From Marinobacter xestospongiae (GTDB taxonomy: Bacteria > Pseudomonadota > Gammaproteobacteria > Pseudomonadales > Oleiphilaceae): a stretch of DNA of 64,000 bases. The translations under genes were made by a program, and so were the position numbers. The stretch lies in the NCBI RefSeq assembly GCF_023156385.1, contig NZ_JAKZAK010000002.1:229553-293552 (forward strand). Direction: 5' to 3'. The stretch's first letter is position 1, and each line of letters opens with the position of its first letter. The notes under the pieces were generated by a model. That model did no database searches. It saw only the letters and a list, made by a program, of their open reading frames with translations, and was not told the origin of the DNA. Below are positions 25,067 through 34,246 of the stretch, piece by piece.

Positions 25067-27028
25067 ATGACCCCAGCCCGCGCTATCAGACCGCTTCCCG
25101 GCCGCCTGGCCACCGCCATCGCCCTCACCAGCCTCAGTGCAGCCGCACAGGCCAATACCACCAGCCTGCCAACCCTGGTGGTTACGGCCAGTGGCTACGA
25201 ACAGGAAGTCGCCGAAGCCCCTGCGTCGATCTCGGTCATCAGCCGGGAAGAGCTGGAGTCCCGGGCCTATCGCGACGTCACCGATGCCCTGCAGGATATT
25301 CCAGGCGTCAGCATTGAAGGCGGCCCGGGCGGCAAGGCCACGACCGCTGAGGTTTCGATTCGCGGCATGGATTCCCAGTACACCCTGATCATGGTGGATG
25401 GCCGCGCCCAGGGCTCGGGCCAGGGCTACTACAACGGCGAAGGCGGAGGCGCCGAGTTTGGCTGGCTGCCTCCGCTGTCTGCGATTGAGCGAATTGAGGT
25501 CATCCGGGGCCCCATGTCGTCACTGCACGGCTCGGACGCCCTCGGCGGTGTCATCAACATCATCACCCGCAAGGTGCCAGGGCAATGGCGCGGCAGTCTC
25601 ACGCTCGACACGGTGATTCAGGGCAATTCGGCATCTGGCGATCGCCGCGAACTGCGCTACTACCTGGGCGGACCGCTGGTCGCGGACACCCTGGCGCTGA
25701 CGGTGTATGGTTCCCGGTTCCAGCGGGATGAAGACGAGATTGCCAACGGTTACCGTGAGCGTGACAAGGAGGACACCACCGGCAAACTGACCTGGACACC
25801 ATCGGCAGACCAGGCGGTCACGCTGGAGGCCGGCTATGGCAAGCAGCAGTCCGAAGGCACCGAGGCCGGTGTTGGCCGGGCTTCTGACAAGGTGCTCTAC
25901 CGGCACCACCAGTCCTTCAGCCACGAGCTGCACTGGGGCAGCAATGAGACCCAGAGCTATGTGCAACGGGAAACCCTCGACAACCAGACCCAGAATGCCG
26001 TGTACGAACGGGTAACGGTGGACACCCGCACCAATTTGCCGTTCAACAACCATCAACTGACGGTGGGGGCCCAGTACCGTACCCAGGAAACCGAGAACCC
26101 GAGCCGTGCCAAACTCAAGGCCAATCTGCAACGTTGGGACGCCGCGCTGTTTGCCGAAGACGAGTGGTTCCTCAGCGACGACTTTTCCCTCACCGGGGGC
26201 GCACGCTGGGTCAAGGACGAAAACTACGGTAACGAACTCACGCCGAGGCTGTACGGTGTTTACCGGTTGGCACCGGAGTGGACCGTCAAGGGCGGAATCA
26301 GCACAGGTTATCGCACACCCGATCTCAAGGAAGGGGATTCCCGGTGGGTGGAAGGTGGCGGAGGTCCACGGGTCGACGGCGCCGATGTCGGCAACTCCGA
26401 CCTCAAGCCGGAAACCAGCCTCAACTACGAGGCAGGCGTGGCCTGGGACCTGACCAATGGATTCTCCGGCAGCCTGACAACCTATTTCACCCAGTTCGAC
26501 GACAAGATCGAAAAGCCGTTGATCTGTGAGGAAAGCGCCCCCCAGGCCTACGACTGCAGCTATCTGGGCATCGACTACCAGAAGGTCTACCAGTACCAGA
26601 ACGTAGAGGAAGCCGAACTCAAGGGTGTGGAACTGACACTGGGGTATCGCCTCGGTGCCGTGCAGGCCAGTGCCAACTACACCTTTGCCGACAGCGAGCA
26701 GAAGACCGGCGCCAATGCCGGCATTGCCCTGAACAACCAGCCACGGCACCGGGCCAACCTGGGTCTGGACTGGCAGGCCACAGCGGCGCTGAACGTTTGG
26801 GGTAAGGTAAAGTACAAGGGCGAAACCCTGGAGACCGTCGGCCGTCGCGGCGTTAACCAGTACCCCTCCTACACCTTCGTCGACACCGGGCTGAACTTCC
26901 AGTGGGGCCGCCACGCTCAGCTCTACGCCGGGGTCTACAATCTGTTCGACAAGGAAATCCGCTACGATGAATACAGCAAGGTGCTGGACGGTCGCCGCTA
27001 CAACGCCGGGGTGGTATTCAGTTTCTGA
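25067..27028 (+). CDS. CirA-like TonB-dependent catecholate siderophore receptor
   Basis: A 653-aa receptor with signal peptide (to about residue 28), TonB box TLVVTASGYEQ, plug with EIPGVSIEGG-type (DIPGVSIEGGPGG) and SIRGMDSQYTLIMVDGRA motifs, EVIRGPMSSLHGSDALGGVINIITRK, and a barrel ending DGRRYNAGVVFSF. These closely follow CirA (colicin I/catecholate receptor). No STN domain. The TonB box is nearly identical to that of the preceding receptor. Start at 25067 follows AAGGAGACGCCTGC; the upstream extension is untranslated leader. There may be a weak Fur-like site (ATGCGAATAGCACTCG) about 50 bases upstream. Confidence 0.92.
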   Translation: MTPARAIRPLPGRLATAIALTSLSAAAQANTTSLPTLVVTASGYEQEVAEAPASISVISREELESRAYRDVTDALQDIPGVSIEGGPGGKATTAEVSIRGMDSQYTLIMVDGRAQGSGQGYYNGEGGGAEFGWLPPLSAIERIEVIRGPMSSLHGSDALGGVINIITRKVPGQWRGSLTLDTVIQGNSASGDRRELRYYLGGPLVADTLALTVYGSRFQRDEDEIANGYRERDKEDTTGKLTWTPSADQAVTLEAGYGKQQSEGTEAGVGRASDKVLYRHHQSFSHELHWGSNETQSYVQRETLDNQTQNAVYERVTVDTRTNLPFNNHQLTVGAQYRTQETENPSRAKLKANLQRWDAALFAEDEWFLSDDFSLTGGARWVKDENYGNELTPRLYGVYRLAPEWTVKGGISTGYRTPDLKEGDSRWVEGGGGPRVDGADVGNSDLKPETSLNYEAGVAWDLTNGFSGSLTTYFTQFDDKIEKPLICEESAPQAYDCSYLGIDYQKVYQYQNVEEAELKGVELTLGYRLGAVQASANYTFADSEQKTGANAGIALNNQPRHRANLGLDWQATAALNVWGKVKYKGETLETVGRRGVNQYPSYTFVDTGLNFQWGRHAQLYAGVYNLFDKEIRYDEYSKVLDGRRYNAGVVFSF

Positions 27029-27112
27029 CACTCGCTGACCAACCACTCAGGAGAGCCGTTTCAGAGTCGGTACCGTATGCTGGGGGCATATGTTCATAGT
27101 CAGGAGACCGTT

Positions 27113-27820
27113 ATGTCTGCCCCCATTCTCATCACCGGTGCCGGCCAACGCATAGGGCTGGCCTTTGCGCACCACTGTCTGGCCCAGGGTCAGCCAGTGG
27201 TAGTCAGTTACCGCAGCTACCGTCCGGCGGTGGATGCCCTGCAGAAAGCCGGCGCCGAGTGCCTGGCGGCGGATTTCTGCAGCGACGCTGGCATTGACGA
27301 TTTTATCGATCAGGTAAAAGCCCGCAGCAACGGCTTACGGGCCATCATTCACAACGCCTCGGACTGGATGCCCGAGACTCCTGAGCGCTCCGCGACCGAG
27401 ACCATGCAGGCGATGATGCAGGTTCACGCCATGGCGCCCTATCGCATCAACCTGGCGCTGCAGAACCTGCTGACCTCCGGCGATGGCCCCAGGGACATCA
27501 TCCACATGACGGATTATGTGGTGGAGAAAGGCAGCGCCAAACACATCGCCTACGCCGCCAGCAAGGCGGCCCTGGCCAATCTGACGCTGTCTTTTGCCCG
27601 CCTGTTGGCGCCCCGGGTCAAGGTCAACAGCGTGGCGCCGTCACTGATCTGCTTCAATGCCGGCGATGATGCTGCCTATCGCCAAAAAGCACTAGGCAAG
27701 TCATTGCTGCAGATGGAGCCCGGTGAGGCGGTGGCAGTGCAAACGCTGCAGTTCATCCTAGACAACCCCTATCTCACCGGCCGCACCCTGGCCCTGGATG
27801 GCGGTCGCCACCTGGCCTGA
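27113..27820 (+). CDS. folM: Dihydromonapterin reductase (FolM-type SDR)
   Basis: A 235-aa short-chain dehydrogenase. The cofactor loop TGAGQRIG matches the TGxxxRxG motif that distinguishes FolM and pteridine reductases from other SDRs; the rest of the fold includes HNASDW in place of NNAG, and the catalytic YAASKAAL (Tyr-x-x-x-Lys). FolM reduces dihydromonapterin to tetrahydromonapterin with NADPH. Start ATG 27113 follows CAGGAGACCGTT. Stands alone, about 85 bases after the CirA-like gene. Confidence 0.85.
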   Translation: MSAPILITGAGQRIGLAFAHHCLAQGQPVVVSYRSYRPAVDALQKAGAECLAADFCSDAGIDDFIDQVKARSNGLRAIIHNASDWMPETPERSATETMQAMMQVHAMAPYRINLALQNLLTSGDGPRDIIHMTDYVVEKGSAKHIAYAASKAALANLTLSFARLLAPRVKVNSVAPSLICFNAGDDAAYRQKALGKSLLQMEPGEAVAVQTLQFILDNPYLTGRTLALDGGRHLA

Positions 27821-27843
27821 GCACGGGGCAGAGAAGCCGCCAA

Positions 27844-28602
27844 TCACGCCAGAATGGCGTCCGGCGATTCTGGCAGGATCTGGCCACCGTCCACCACAAT
27901 CTGCTGACCGGTGATGTAGCGGGCTTCCGACGACGCCAGGAAGCAGGCCGCGTGACCGATGTCCTCCGGGGTACCCAGCTGGTGGGTGGGCACCGCTGCG
28001 CGCATCTGCGCCAGGTAGCTTTCACCCTGGGCCTGCAGACCCTCGGTCAGCACATTGCCCGGCATTACGGCATTTATGGTGATGCCGTCCTTTGCCACTT
28101 CTAGGGCGGCGCTGCGCATGAAGCCCAGCTGACCGGCCTTGCTGGCGCCGTAGTGACTCCAGCCCGGAAAGCCGGTGATCGGCCCGGTGATGGAGGAGGT
28201 TATCACCACCCGACCGTAGCGCTGCTGGCGCATCGGCACCAGGGCGGCCTGGACGATCTGGAACATGCCCTTGAGGTTGACCGACTGGACCTGGTCCCAG
28301 TCGTCGCCGGTCATCTCAGCCAACGACGCCTGGGGGAAAATGCCGGTGTTGGAGCACAGAATGTCCAGCCGTCCAAGGCGCTCCGTCACCGCCGCTACCG
28401 CCTGCTGGCAGTTGGCCGCGTCGGTGACATCCAGGCAGACAAACTGCCCGCCGAGCTCCCGCGCCACCTGCTCACCAGCCTCCCGGTCGATATCGCCGAT
28501 CACCACCATCGCACCCGCTTCATGCAGTACGCTGGCAATGCCGCGGCCAATGCCGTGAGCACCACCAGTGACCAGAGCCACCTGTCCATCCAGCCTGAAC
28601 AT
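27844..28602 (-). CDS. Short-chain dehydrogenase/reductase (UcpA/FabG-like)
   Basis: A 252-aa classical SDR: VALVTGGAHGIGRGIA (cofactor loop), LDVTDAANC, ILCSNTGIFP (NNAG equivalent is SNTG), SSITGPITGFPGWSHYGASKAGQ with Tyr-x-x-x-Lys, and the C-terminal GTPEDIGHAACFLASSEARYITGQQIVVDGGQ typical of FabG relatives. It resembles UcpA. Substrate unknown. The start follows AGGAGGTAAGGGT. Convergent with folM. Confidence 0.88.
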   Translation of the reverse strand: MFRLDGQVALVTGGAHGIGRGIASVLHEAGAMVVIGDIDREAGEQVARELGGQFVCLDVTDAANCQQAVAAVTERLGRLDILCSNTGIFPQASLAEMTGDDWDQVQSVNLKGMFQIVQAALVPMRQQRYGRVVITSSITGPITGFPGWSHYGASKAGQLGFMRSAALEVAKDGITINAVMPGNVLTEGLQAQGESYLAQMRAAVPTHQLGTPEDIGHAACFLASSEARYITGQQIVVDGGQILPESPDAILA

Positions 28603-28873
28603 ACCCTTACCTCCTGATTCTGTTTCTGTGAGCCGTTACAGCTATCATCCGCATCGCCGTTGTCGGGCGACACGTCCTGTGTGCCTGCGTATATGGGAGT
28701 CAGGGTATCAGTCCGGAAAGGCGGCTGATTGACCCCGGTCAACGCCCGCGCCCGAAGCAGGCGTTTTGTGATACTTCACCAAGCCATCGTGACGCACTTG
28801 TGACCTTTGCGTGAGGAACCGCTCCTGCCACCGGCGACACACTGGCAGGCGAGCAAATAAGGAGGGTCTCACC

Positions 28874-29581
28874 ATGAAGCTCACACGCGCAGTCACCACC
28901 GGCCTGGCCATCCTGGGCCTAACGCCAGCCCTGGTCCAGGCAGCCGACCTGACGGTCACGATCGAAAACCTCACCCGGGGCGTTTACTTCACACCATTGG
29001 CGGTCGCGGCCCATCCCGAGGGCAGTCAACTGTTTCAGACCGGCCAGCCGGCCTCCACACAGATCCAGGCGATGGCCGAGGGTGGGGACATCAGCGGCCT
29101 CGCGGGCCAGCTAAGCAGCCTTGGTGCCACCCAGGCCAACAACCCCGCCGGCGGTTTGCTGGCCCCGGGTGCCAGCGCCACGGCGAGCCTGAATACTGAC
29201 GGCACCGCCAACACTCAACTGTCAGTCACTGCCATGCTGTTGCCCACCAATGATGGCTTTGTCGCCCTCAATGCCATCGACATTCCCACCACACCGGGCA
29301 CGTACAGCTTCTATGCCAACGCTTACGACGCCGGTACCGAAGGCAACGATGAAGTTCGTGGCAGCGGTTCTCCGGGTGAGGCCGGTTTCCCGGTGCCCCC
29401 GCCGCTGGAGCCGGTGGTGGGTACTGGTGCCACCGGCATCACCGCGGCGGCGGAAGGCTTTGTCCACATCCACCGCGGTGTACTGGGGGACAGCGACAAT
29501 GGTGCCGGCCCGTCCGACATCGACAGCGGGCTGCATCGCTGGTTGAACCCAGTGGCGCGGATTACCGTGACCGTCAATTGA
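28874..29581 (+). CDS. Exported spondin-domain protein
   Basis: A 235-aa secreted protein: signal peptide to about residue 23 (ALVQAA) then a Spond_N (PF06468-like) domain, shown by TVTIENLTRGVYFTPLAVAAHP, FQTGQPASTQIQAMAEGGD and PTNDGFVALNAIDIP with the conserved YANAYDAGTEGNDE acidic segment. First of two tandem paralogues; 12 bases separate it from the lipoprotein version, so the two are one operon. Likely an extracytoplasmic binding or matrix-associated protein. RBS AAGGAGGGTCTCACC. Confidence 0.88.
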   Translation: MKLTRAVTTGLAILGLTPALVQAADLTVTIENLTRGVYFTPLAVAAHPEGSQLFQTGQPASTQIQAMAEGGDISGLAGQLSSLGATQANNPAGGLLAPGASATASLNTDGTANTQLSVTAMLLPTNDGFVALNAIDIPTTPGTYSFYANAYDAGTEGNDEVRGSGSPGEAGFPVPPPLEPVVGTGATGITAAAEGFVHIHRGVLGDSDNGAGPSDIDSGLHRWLNPVARITVTVN

Positions 29582-29593
29582 GGGAGGTGCATC

Positions 29594-30364
29594 ATGAACC
29601 GCAAAGCCAACCTCACGGGTACGTCGGGGGTGTACCGATGGAGCGCCATCCTCGGCATCACGGCCCTGACGACTCTGCTCGCAGGCTGCCCATTTGACGG
29701 CGATAACGATAACGTTAACGATAACAACAGCGACACCGATACCTTTGAAGTCACCATCACCAACCTGACCGCCGGGCAGCCCTTTTCCCCGGCTGCCGTG
29801 ATCTTCCACGGTCAACACTGGCGCGCGTTCACCACCGGCGAGCCGGCGTCCGTAGCACTGGAAACCCTGGCCGAAGGCGGCAACAACGCCAGCCTGCTGG
29901 CCGAGGCTGCCGATGCCAGCCAGGTGTATGGCCACGCCAGCGGTCACGGCCCCATCGCGCCCGGAGCCAGCGAAACTGTCACCATCACACTGCCAGAGGC
30001 CCACAATCGCGATGGTCTGTCGGTGTCGGTACTGACCATGCTGGTGAACAGCAACGATGGCCTCGCCGCGCTCAACGGAGTGTCGCTGCCGGCGCTGGAG
30101 GAACGCCAGAGCCTCCACTTCACCGCCTTGAGCTATGACAGCGGTACCGAAGCCAACACCGAGACGGTCGACACCATTCCCGGCCCGGCCGCCAGCGGTG
30201 GGGCGCAGGAAGGCTTCAATCCGGTGCGGGACGATGTCCGGGATGCGGTGGCTCTGCATGGCGGCGTTGTCACGCAGGATGACGGCATGACCGGTTCGGT
30301 ACTGCGCGCTCAGCATCGCTGGGATCACCCGGCCATGCGAGTCACCGTCGTTCGCACTGACTGA
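29594..30364 (+). CDS. Spondin-domain lipoprotein
   Basis: A 256-aa lipoprotein with lipobox LLAGC, a very acidic Asp/Asn linker (GDNDNVNDNNSDTD), then a Spond_N domain aligning with its upstream neighbour: FEVTITNLTAGQPFSPAAVIFH, FTTGEPASVALETLAEGGN, NSNDGLAALNGVSLP, ALSYDSGTEANTE. The pair thus yields a soluble and a membrane-anchored version of the same domain. Function unknown; Asp/Asn linker may bind metal ions or act as a spacer from the outer membrane. Confidence 0.88.
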   Translation: MNRKANLTGTSGVYRWSAILGITALTTLLAGCPFDGDNDNVNDNNSDTDTFEVTITNLTAGQPFSPAAVIFHGQHWRAFTTGEPASVALETLAEGGNNASLLAEAADASQVYGHASGHGPIAPGASETVTITLPEAHNRDGLSVSVLTMLVNSNDGLAALNGVSLPALEERQSLHFTALSYDSGTEANTETVDTIPGPAASGGAQEGFNPVRDDVRDAVALHGGVVTQDDGMTGSVLRAQHRWDHPAMRVTVVRTD

Positions 30365-30475
30365 CGTGGTAAGCACTGAGTCGAGTGGTTCGTTCTGGGT
30401 CGACGGATCACCACAACAGACCCGGTGTTCACCGCCCGATGCATGACAAAAACTGGAATCCAGATCGCTTACTCT

Positions 30476-30507
30476 GACTGGCCGACACGGTATACTGTCG
30501 GCCAGTC
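30476..30507. repeat. Perfect 12-bp inverted repeat
   Basis: GACTGGCCGACA-N8-TGTCGGCCAGTC, in the gap between the spondin lipoprotein and the transglycosylase gene. It could be a terminator for the spondin operon (no T-run, 110 bases past the stop) or an operator upstream of the next gene. Confidence 0.6.
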
Positions 30508-30592
30508 ACGGCGGGTGGTGGAGGACCAGGACTGATCTTCCACACCGGTATTGATCCGCCAGTCAAACGTAAAGGACGTCCAGCGCATTACC

Positions 30593-31306
30593 ATGACCAG
30601 CAACCACGGCCTGCTGGCCCAACTCCCGGCTACCCTGATGCTGGTGGTCTCGATGATGATGACCACCACCACCCTGGCAGACAGCGTCCGCCGCATCGTC
30701 CATCCGGACGGTTCGGTAGAATTCACCAACGTCCGCGGCAGCCAGGAGCGCAAAGCTTCAACCCGCAGTGAGGTGGTCTACCGCTATCAGGACCAGAACG
30801 GCGTGGTGTCGTTCAGTGGCGAACGCCCCGAAGCGGCCAGCTACGACGTTATCCGCTTTCACTGCTTCGCCTGCAACCCGTCCTCGACGGTGAATTGGCT
30901 GACCACGCCGCTGTATCGCTCCCCCTACCAGCAGGAAATCCGGGCCGCCGCCCGGGAGCACGACGTTGATCCCGCCCTGGTGCGGGCAGTCATTCACGCC
31001 GAGTCCGCCTTCAATCCCAAAGCCCTGTCCCCCAAAGGCGCCCAGGGGCTGATGCAGCTGATGCCGGGCACCGCCCGGGATCTGGAGGTTGGCAACGCGA
31101 TGGACGCGGCCGAAAACATCCGTGGCGGTGTGCAATACCTGGCGTGGATGCTGAAGCGGTTTGATGACGACGTTACCCTGGCAACGGCCGCCTACAACGC
31201 CGGCCCAGGCGCGGTGGAGCGTTACGGCGGCATTCCGCCCTATGCCGAAACCCAGGCTTATGTCGAGCGGGTCGGTATCCTCCATCGCCGCTACGGTGGG
31301 TTCTAG
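30593..31306 (+). CDS. Lytic transglycosylase, SLT domain
   Basis: A 237-aa exported enzyme with a signal-like hydrophobic N-terminus (residues 10-29, ending TTTLAD), a DUF4124-like segment (RRIVHPDGSVEFTNVRG, RYQDQNGVVSFSGERP), and an SLT domain with the catalytic Glu in VRAVIHAESAFNPKALSPKGAQGLMQLMPGTA and AAYNAGPGAVERYGGIPPYAET. It cleaves peptidoglycan to 1,6-anhydromuropeptides in the periplasm. Start at 30593 chosen because the upstream TTG at 30551 lacks support; the RBS is somewhat distant. Confidence 0.88.
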   Translation: MTSNHGLLAQLPATLMLVVSMMMTTTTLADSVRRIVHPDGSVEFTNVRGSQERKASTRSEVVYRYQDQNGVVSFSGERPEAASYDVIRFHCFACNPSSTVNWLTTPLYRSPYQQEIRAAAREHDVDPALVRAVIHAESAFNPKALSPKGAQGLMQLMPGTARDLEVGNAMDAAENIRGGVQYLAWMLKRFDDDVTLATAAYNAGPGAVERYGGIPPYAETQAYVERVGILHRRYGGF

Positions 31307-31318
31307 AGAACCACCTCC

Positions 31319-31927
31319 CTACCCTCCTTCCCGCGAACCATAACGGTGACGCAACGACGCTGGCACCTGGGCCAGCAGCCGCTGTACCAGAACCTTCATG
31401 GCATAATCGATTGGCGTGGTATCCAGACCCGGCTCCATCGTCGCCAACAGATGCGCCACCGCTTCCGCCGTGGCCAGGTAACCCGGGCCAGGCGCCTTGC
31501 GGATGATATAACGGGATGGCGGCGGGGCGACGAGATGGTAGCTTGGCAGGGCCTGTAACACCGGATTCAGGTGCACCAGTTTCGCAGCCTTGCGCCAGGT
31601 GCCGTCGAGCACGATCCAGTGGTTGATATCACTCGGTGGCGCGCTTTCCAGGGGACGGCTATCAGGGCCAGGAAACAACAGCCCGACGCCAGAACCAAGG
31701 CTGTCGGTATCAACCCCGCCCCGGGCCAGCTCCACGGGTGATTCGCCAATACAGATGCGGCAGGACTGCAGACACTGCGCCAGCACCCTTACCGTGCCCT
31801 TGGCACGACCGACCTCTGAGGGATGCTGCAGAATGGTGATGGCCGTCTCATTGGCGACCGGCCGGCAGGCGTCGCAAACGCACAAGCGGGTATGCAGGCC
31901 GCAGAGGTCACACAGGGTTCGCGACAT
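31319..31927 (-). CDS. DTW-domain tRNA-uridine aminocarboxypropyltransferase (TapT/YfiP-like)
   Basis: A 202-aa protein: N-terminal zinc-binding-like cysteines CDLCGLHTRLCVCDACRP, ILQHPSEVGRAKGTVRVL, the DTW motif present as DGTWRKA, and PSRYIIRKAPGPGYLATAEAVAHLL. This is the TapT/YfiP family that transfers the 3-amino-3-carboxypropyl group of SAM to uridine 47 of tRNAs. The four N-terminal cysteines and the YxxRKAP block are the family signature. Tail-to-tail with the transglycosylase gene. Confidence 0.88.
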   Translation of the reverse strand: MSRTLCDLCGLHTRLCVCDACRPVANETAITILQHPSEVGRAKGTVRVLAQCLQSCRICIGESPVELARGGVDTDSLGSGVGLLFPGPDSRPLESAPPSDINHWIVLDGTWRKAAKLVHLNPVLQALPSYHLVAPPPSRYIIRKAPGPGYLATAEAVAHLLATMEPGLDTTPIDYAMKVLVQRLLAQVPASLRHRYGSREGG

Positions 31928-31948
31928 GGTGCCGGGCCGTCAGGAGTC

Positions 31949-32776
31949 TCAAGGCTTGGTGCCGTTGTTGATGTAACGCTGGGTAAAATCGGCAATGTAC
32001 TCCTGCACCCGACCCTCACCCCGCATTCGAACCAGCGCATCGGCAAACGCCTCCCGCAATTCCGGGGTGTTGCAGCGGGAACGCTTGGAAAAGGCGATGT
32101 AGAGATTCTCGACGCTGACAAACAGACCGGACGACTGGAAATCCTCCAGCTCCCCCTTGCTCGCCAGTTTTACCCTACCCTGCAACGCCTCGTAGAGCAC
32201 GTAATCGACCCGGCCCATGAGAGCCATCTTGAAAGCCTGCTCAATCGAGCGGACCCCTTCTATTCGCAGGTTCGCTTCCGCGTAGGCATCGAAGGCCTGG
32301 CCAAAACTGTTGCCAAACAGCGTGGCACCGGTGCGTCCCTTGAGGTCGGACCACTGGCGATAATCGAACGCCTCGTCACGGGGCATCCACACCACCGTGG
32401 GAATCGGGGCCAGCGAGGGCACAACATAGTCCAGGTATTGCTGACGTTCATCGGTCAGAAAGGCGCCCGCCACCAGATCAATGCGACCGGTGCGGGCAGA
32501 CTCCAGAGTGCGGGACCAGGGGCCGACGTGACGCACCTGAATACGAATGCCCAGCTCGGCAAACAGCTCTTCCAGAACCGCCGGCACCGCCCCGATGACC
32601 CGGTCCGGCTCGGCAGGATCGCGCCACAGGAACGGCGGATACTCCGAGTTACCCGCCACCAGCAGTTCATCACAGGCCGGTGCTTCCTCGGCCTTGGCCG
32701 GCAAAGCTGACACCAAGCACCACACCACCATCCAGAGGAACGCAAATCGTCTCTTCAACCAACGGTCAAGAAGCAT
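31949..32776 (-). CDS. Periplasmic solute-binding protein, family 3
   Basis: A 275-aa exported protein (signal peptide ending SALPAKA) with the SBP_bac_3 fold: NSEYPPFLWRDPAEPDRVIGAVPAVLEELFAELGIRIQ, PWSRTLESARTGRIDLVAGAFLTDERQQYLDYV and LKGRTGATLFGNSFGQAFDAYAE. No permease or ATPase is adjacent; such orphan SBPs often feed a sensor or a chemoreceptor rather than an ABC importer. Start at 32776; the frame extends to 32794. 21 bases after the DTW gene in the same direction, so the two could be co-transcribed. Confidence 0.85.
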   Translation of the reverse strand: MLLDRWLKRRFAFLWMVVWCLVSALPAKAEEAPACDELLVAGNSEYPPFLWRDPAEPDRVIGAVPAVLEELFAELGIRIQVRHVGPWSRTLESARTGRIDLVAGAFLTDERQQYLDYVVPSLAPIPTVVWMPRDEAFDYRQWSDLKGRTGATLFGNSFGQAFDAYAEANLRIEGVRSIEQAFKMALMGRVDYVLYEALQGRVKLASKGELEDFQSSGLFVSVENLYIAFSKRSRCNTPELREAFADALVRMRGEGRVQEYIADFTQRYINNGTKP

Positions 32777-33117
32777 CGTTATCTCTGATGGCATGGTCTA
32801 TCCAGTTCAAGCGGCGGAGTGTCAGGGTATCAAGCGGGCAGGTGCGTCCGGCTTACCACAACCCTGTCGGGCCTGTTTGGCGAGGCAATTGTCCCAAACT
32901 ATAGCAACTTACAGCAATTGTGAAATATCGATATGTACAACCCGTCCGCACGGAAGCAAAAACATCCATACTCTCTCGTCACTCCTGACTTTAGAAGCTT
33001 GGCATTTCACTTCCAACAGCATTTCTGACAGATATCAATTCTGCTTCCGGTTCCAAGATGCATAGAAACCTACTCTGGTAGCGTGGCTGTGGATGAGAGA
33101 ACTAAGGAGAATGAACG
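32777..33117. other. Divergent promoter region
   Basis: A 341-base AT-richer gap between the solute-binding protein and the dihaem peroxidase gene. It contains two copies of CAATTGT about 30 bases apart (near 32886 and 32915) but no convincing coding frame. Probably holds both promoters. Confidence 0.5.
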
Positions 33118-34167
33118 ATGAAAGGAATACGGCTGTCTCAACTTGGGCTGGCACTCGGCATTGGCCTGGCCGCCTCAGCCCAGGGGGCGGACCTGATGAC
33201 ACGGGCGCAGCAGACGTTCGATCCAGTACCGCAGTATCCTGCCAGTCTCGATGGCAATGAACTGACCGAAGCCAAGGTGGCGCTGGGGAAAATGCTGTTC
33301 TTCGAACCGCGGCTGTCTGCCAGCCACCTGATCAGCTGTAACACCTGTCATAACGTGGGCATGGGCGGACACGACTACCTGCCCACGTCCATTGGCCACG
33401 GCTGGCAGAAAGGTCCCCGCAATTCGCCCACCGTGTTCAATGCGGTGTTCAATGCCGCCCAGTTCTGGGATGGCCGGGCCGCCGATCTGGCGGAGCAGGC
33501 CAAAGGCCCGGTTCAGGCTGGGGTGGAAATGAGCAGCACCCCGGAGCGGGTGGTTGCAACTCTCAACAGTATGCCGGAGTACCAGCAGCGCTTCGAAGAC
33601 GCGTTTCCGGGTGACCAGGCGCCGGTGACCTTTGACAACATGGCCACGGCCATTGAGGCGTTCGAGGCCACCCTCACCACCCCCAACGCCCGCTTTGACC
33701 AATACCTCAGGGGCGATCAGAGCGCGCTCAATGAACAGGAACAAGAGGGCCTGGCGCTGTTCATGGACCGGGGCTGCGCAGCCTGCCACGACGGTGTCAA
33801 CCTCGGCGGCCAGTCCTACTTCCCGTTTGGTCTGGTCACCAAACCCGGCGGCGATATCCTGCCCCAGGGCGACAAGGGGCGCTTTGCGGTGACCGAGACC
33901 GCCTCGGACGAATACGTGTTCCGTGCGGCTCCGTTAAGAAACATTGCCCTGACCGCGCCCTACTTCCATTCCGGAGCCGTTTGGGATCTGGAAGAAGCCG
34001 TCAGCGTGATGGGGACCGCCCAACTGGGCACGAAACTGGAACCAAACGAAGTTGAGGCCATTGTCGCCTTTCTGGGAACCCTGACCGGGGATGTACCGAA
34101 GATCGAGTACCCGGTGTTACCCGTCAGCACTGGCACCACCCCGAAACCCGATCCGATGGTGCCCTGA
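33118..34167 (+). CDS. Dihaem cytochrome c peroxidase
   Basis: A 349-aa periplasmic enzyme: signal peptide ending SAQGA (residue 24), haem 1 at CNTCH (Cys74-His78) and haem 2 at CAACH (Cys220-His224), with LGKMLFFEPRLSASHLISCNTCHN, FWDGRAADLAEQAKGP and the TAPYFHSG loop, all of the bacterial CCP/MauG family. It reduces hydrogen peroxide using electrons from small c-type cytochromes. RBS AAGGAGAATGAACG. Convergent with the diguanylate cyclase gene. Confidence 0.94.
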   Translation: MKGIRLSQLGLALGIGLAASAQGADLMTRAQQTFDPVPQYPASLDGNELTEAKVALGKMLFFEPRLSASHLISCNTCHNVGMGGHDYLPTSIGHGWQKGPRNSPTVFNAVFNAAQFWDGRAADLAEQAKGPVQAGVEMSSTPERVVATLNSMPEYQQRFEDAFPGDQAPVTFDNMATAIEAFEATLTTPNARFDQYLRGDQSALNEQEQEGLALFMDRGCAACHDGVNLGGQSYFPFGLVTKPGGDILPQGDKGRFAVTETASDEYVFRAAPLRNIALTAPYFHSGAVWDLEEAVSVMGTAQLGTKLEPNEVEAIVAFLGTLTGDVPKIEYPVLPVSTGTTPKPDPMVP

Positions 34168-34204
34168 TCGGCAACACAGAGGACCGCCTGAGCTCTGTTA
34201 CTGC

Positions 34205-34246
34205 CCGGAATAACACGCCGGCCTTTCGGACCCCGTGCTATTCCGG
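34205..34246. terminator. Bidirectional hairpin between CCP and GGDEF genes
   Basis: CCGGAATA-x-CAC ... GTG-x-TATTCCGG, with a further GC-rich inner part, spanning the convergent intergenic space and running into the last codons of the diguanylate cyclase gene. Confidence 0.55.

Noticed and set aside
25520..27046. 508-aa minus-strand frame opposite the CirA-like receptor
   Set aside because: GC-rich antisense shadow; the product has no coherent domain and the plus-strand gene is certain.
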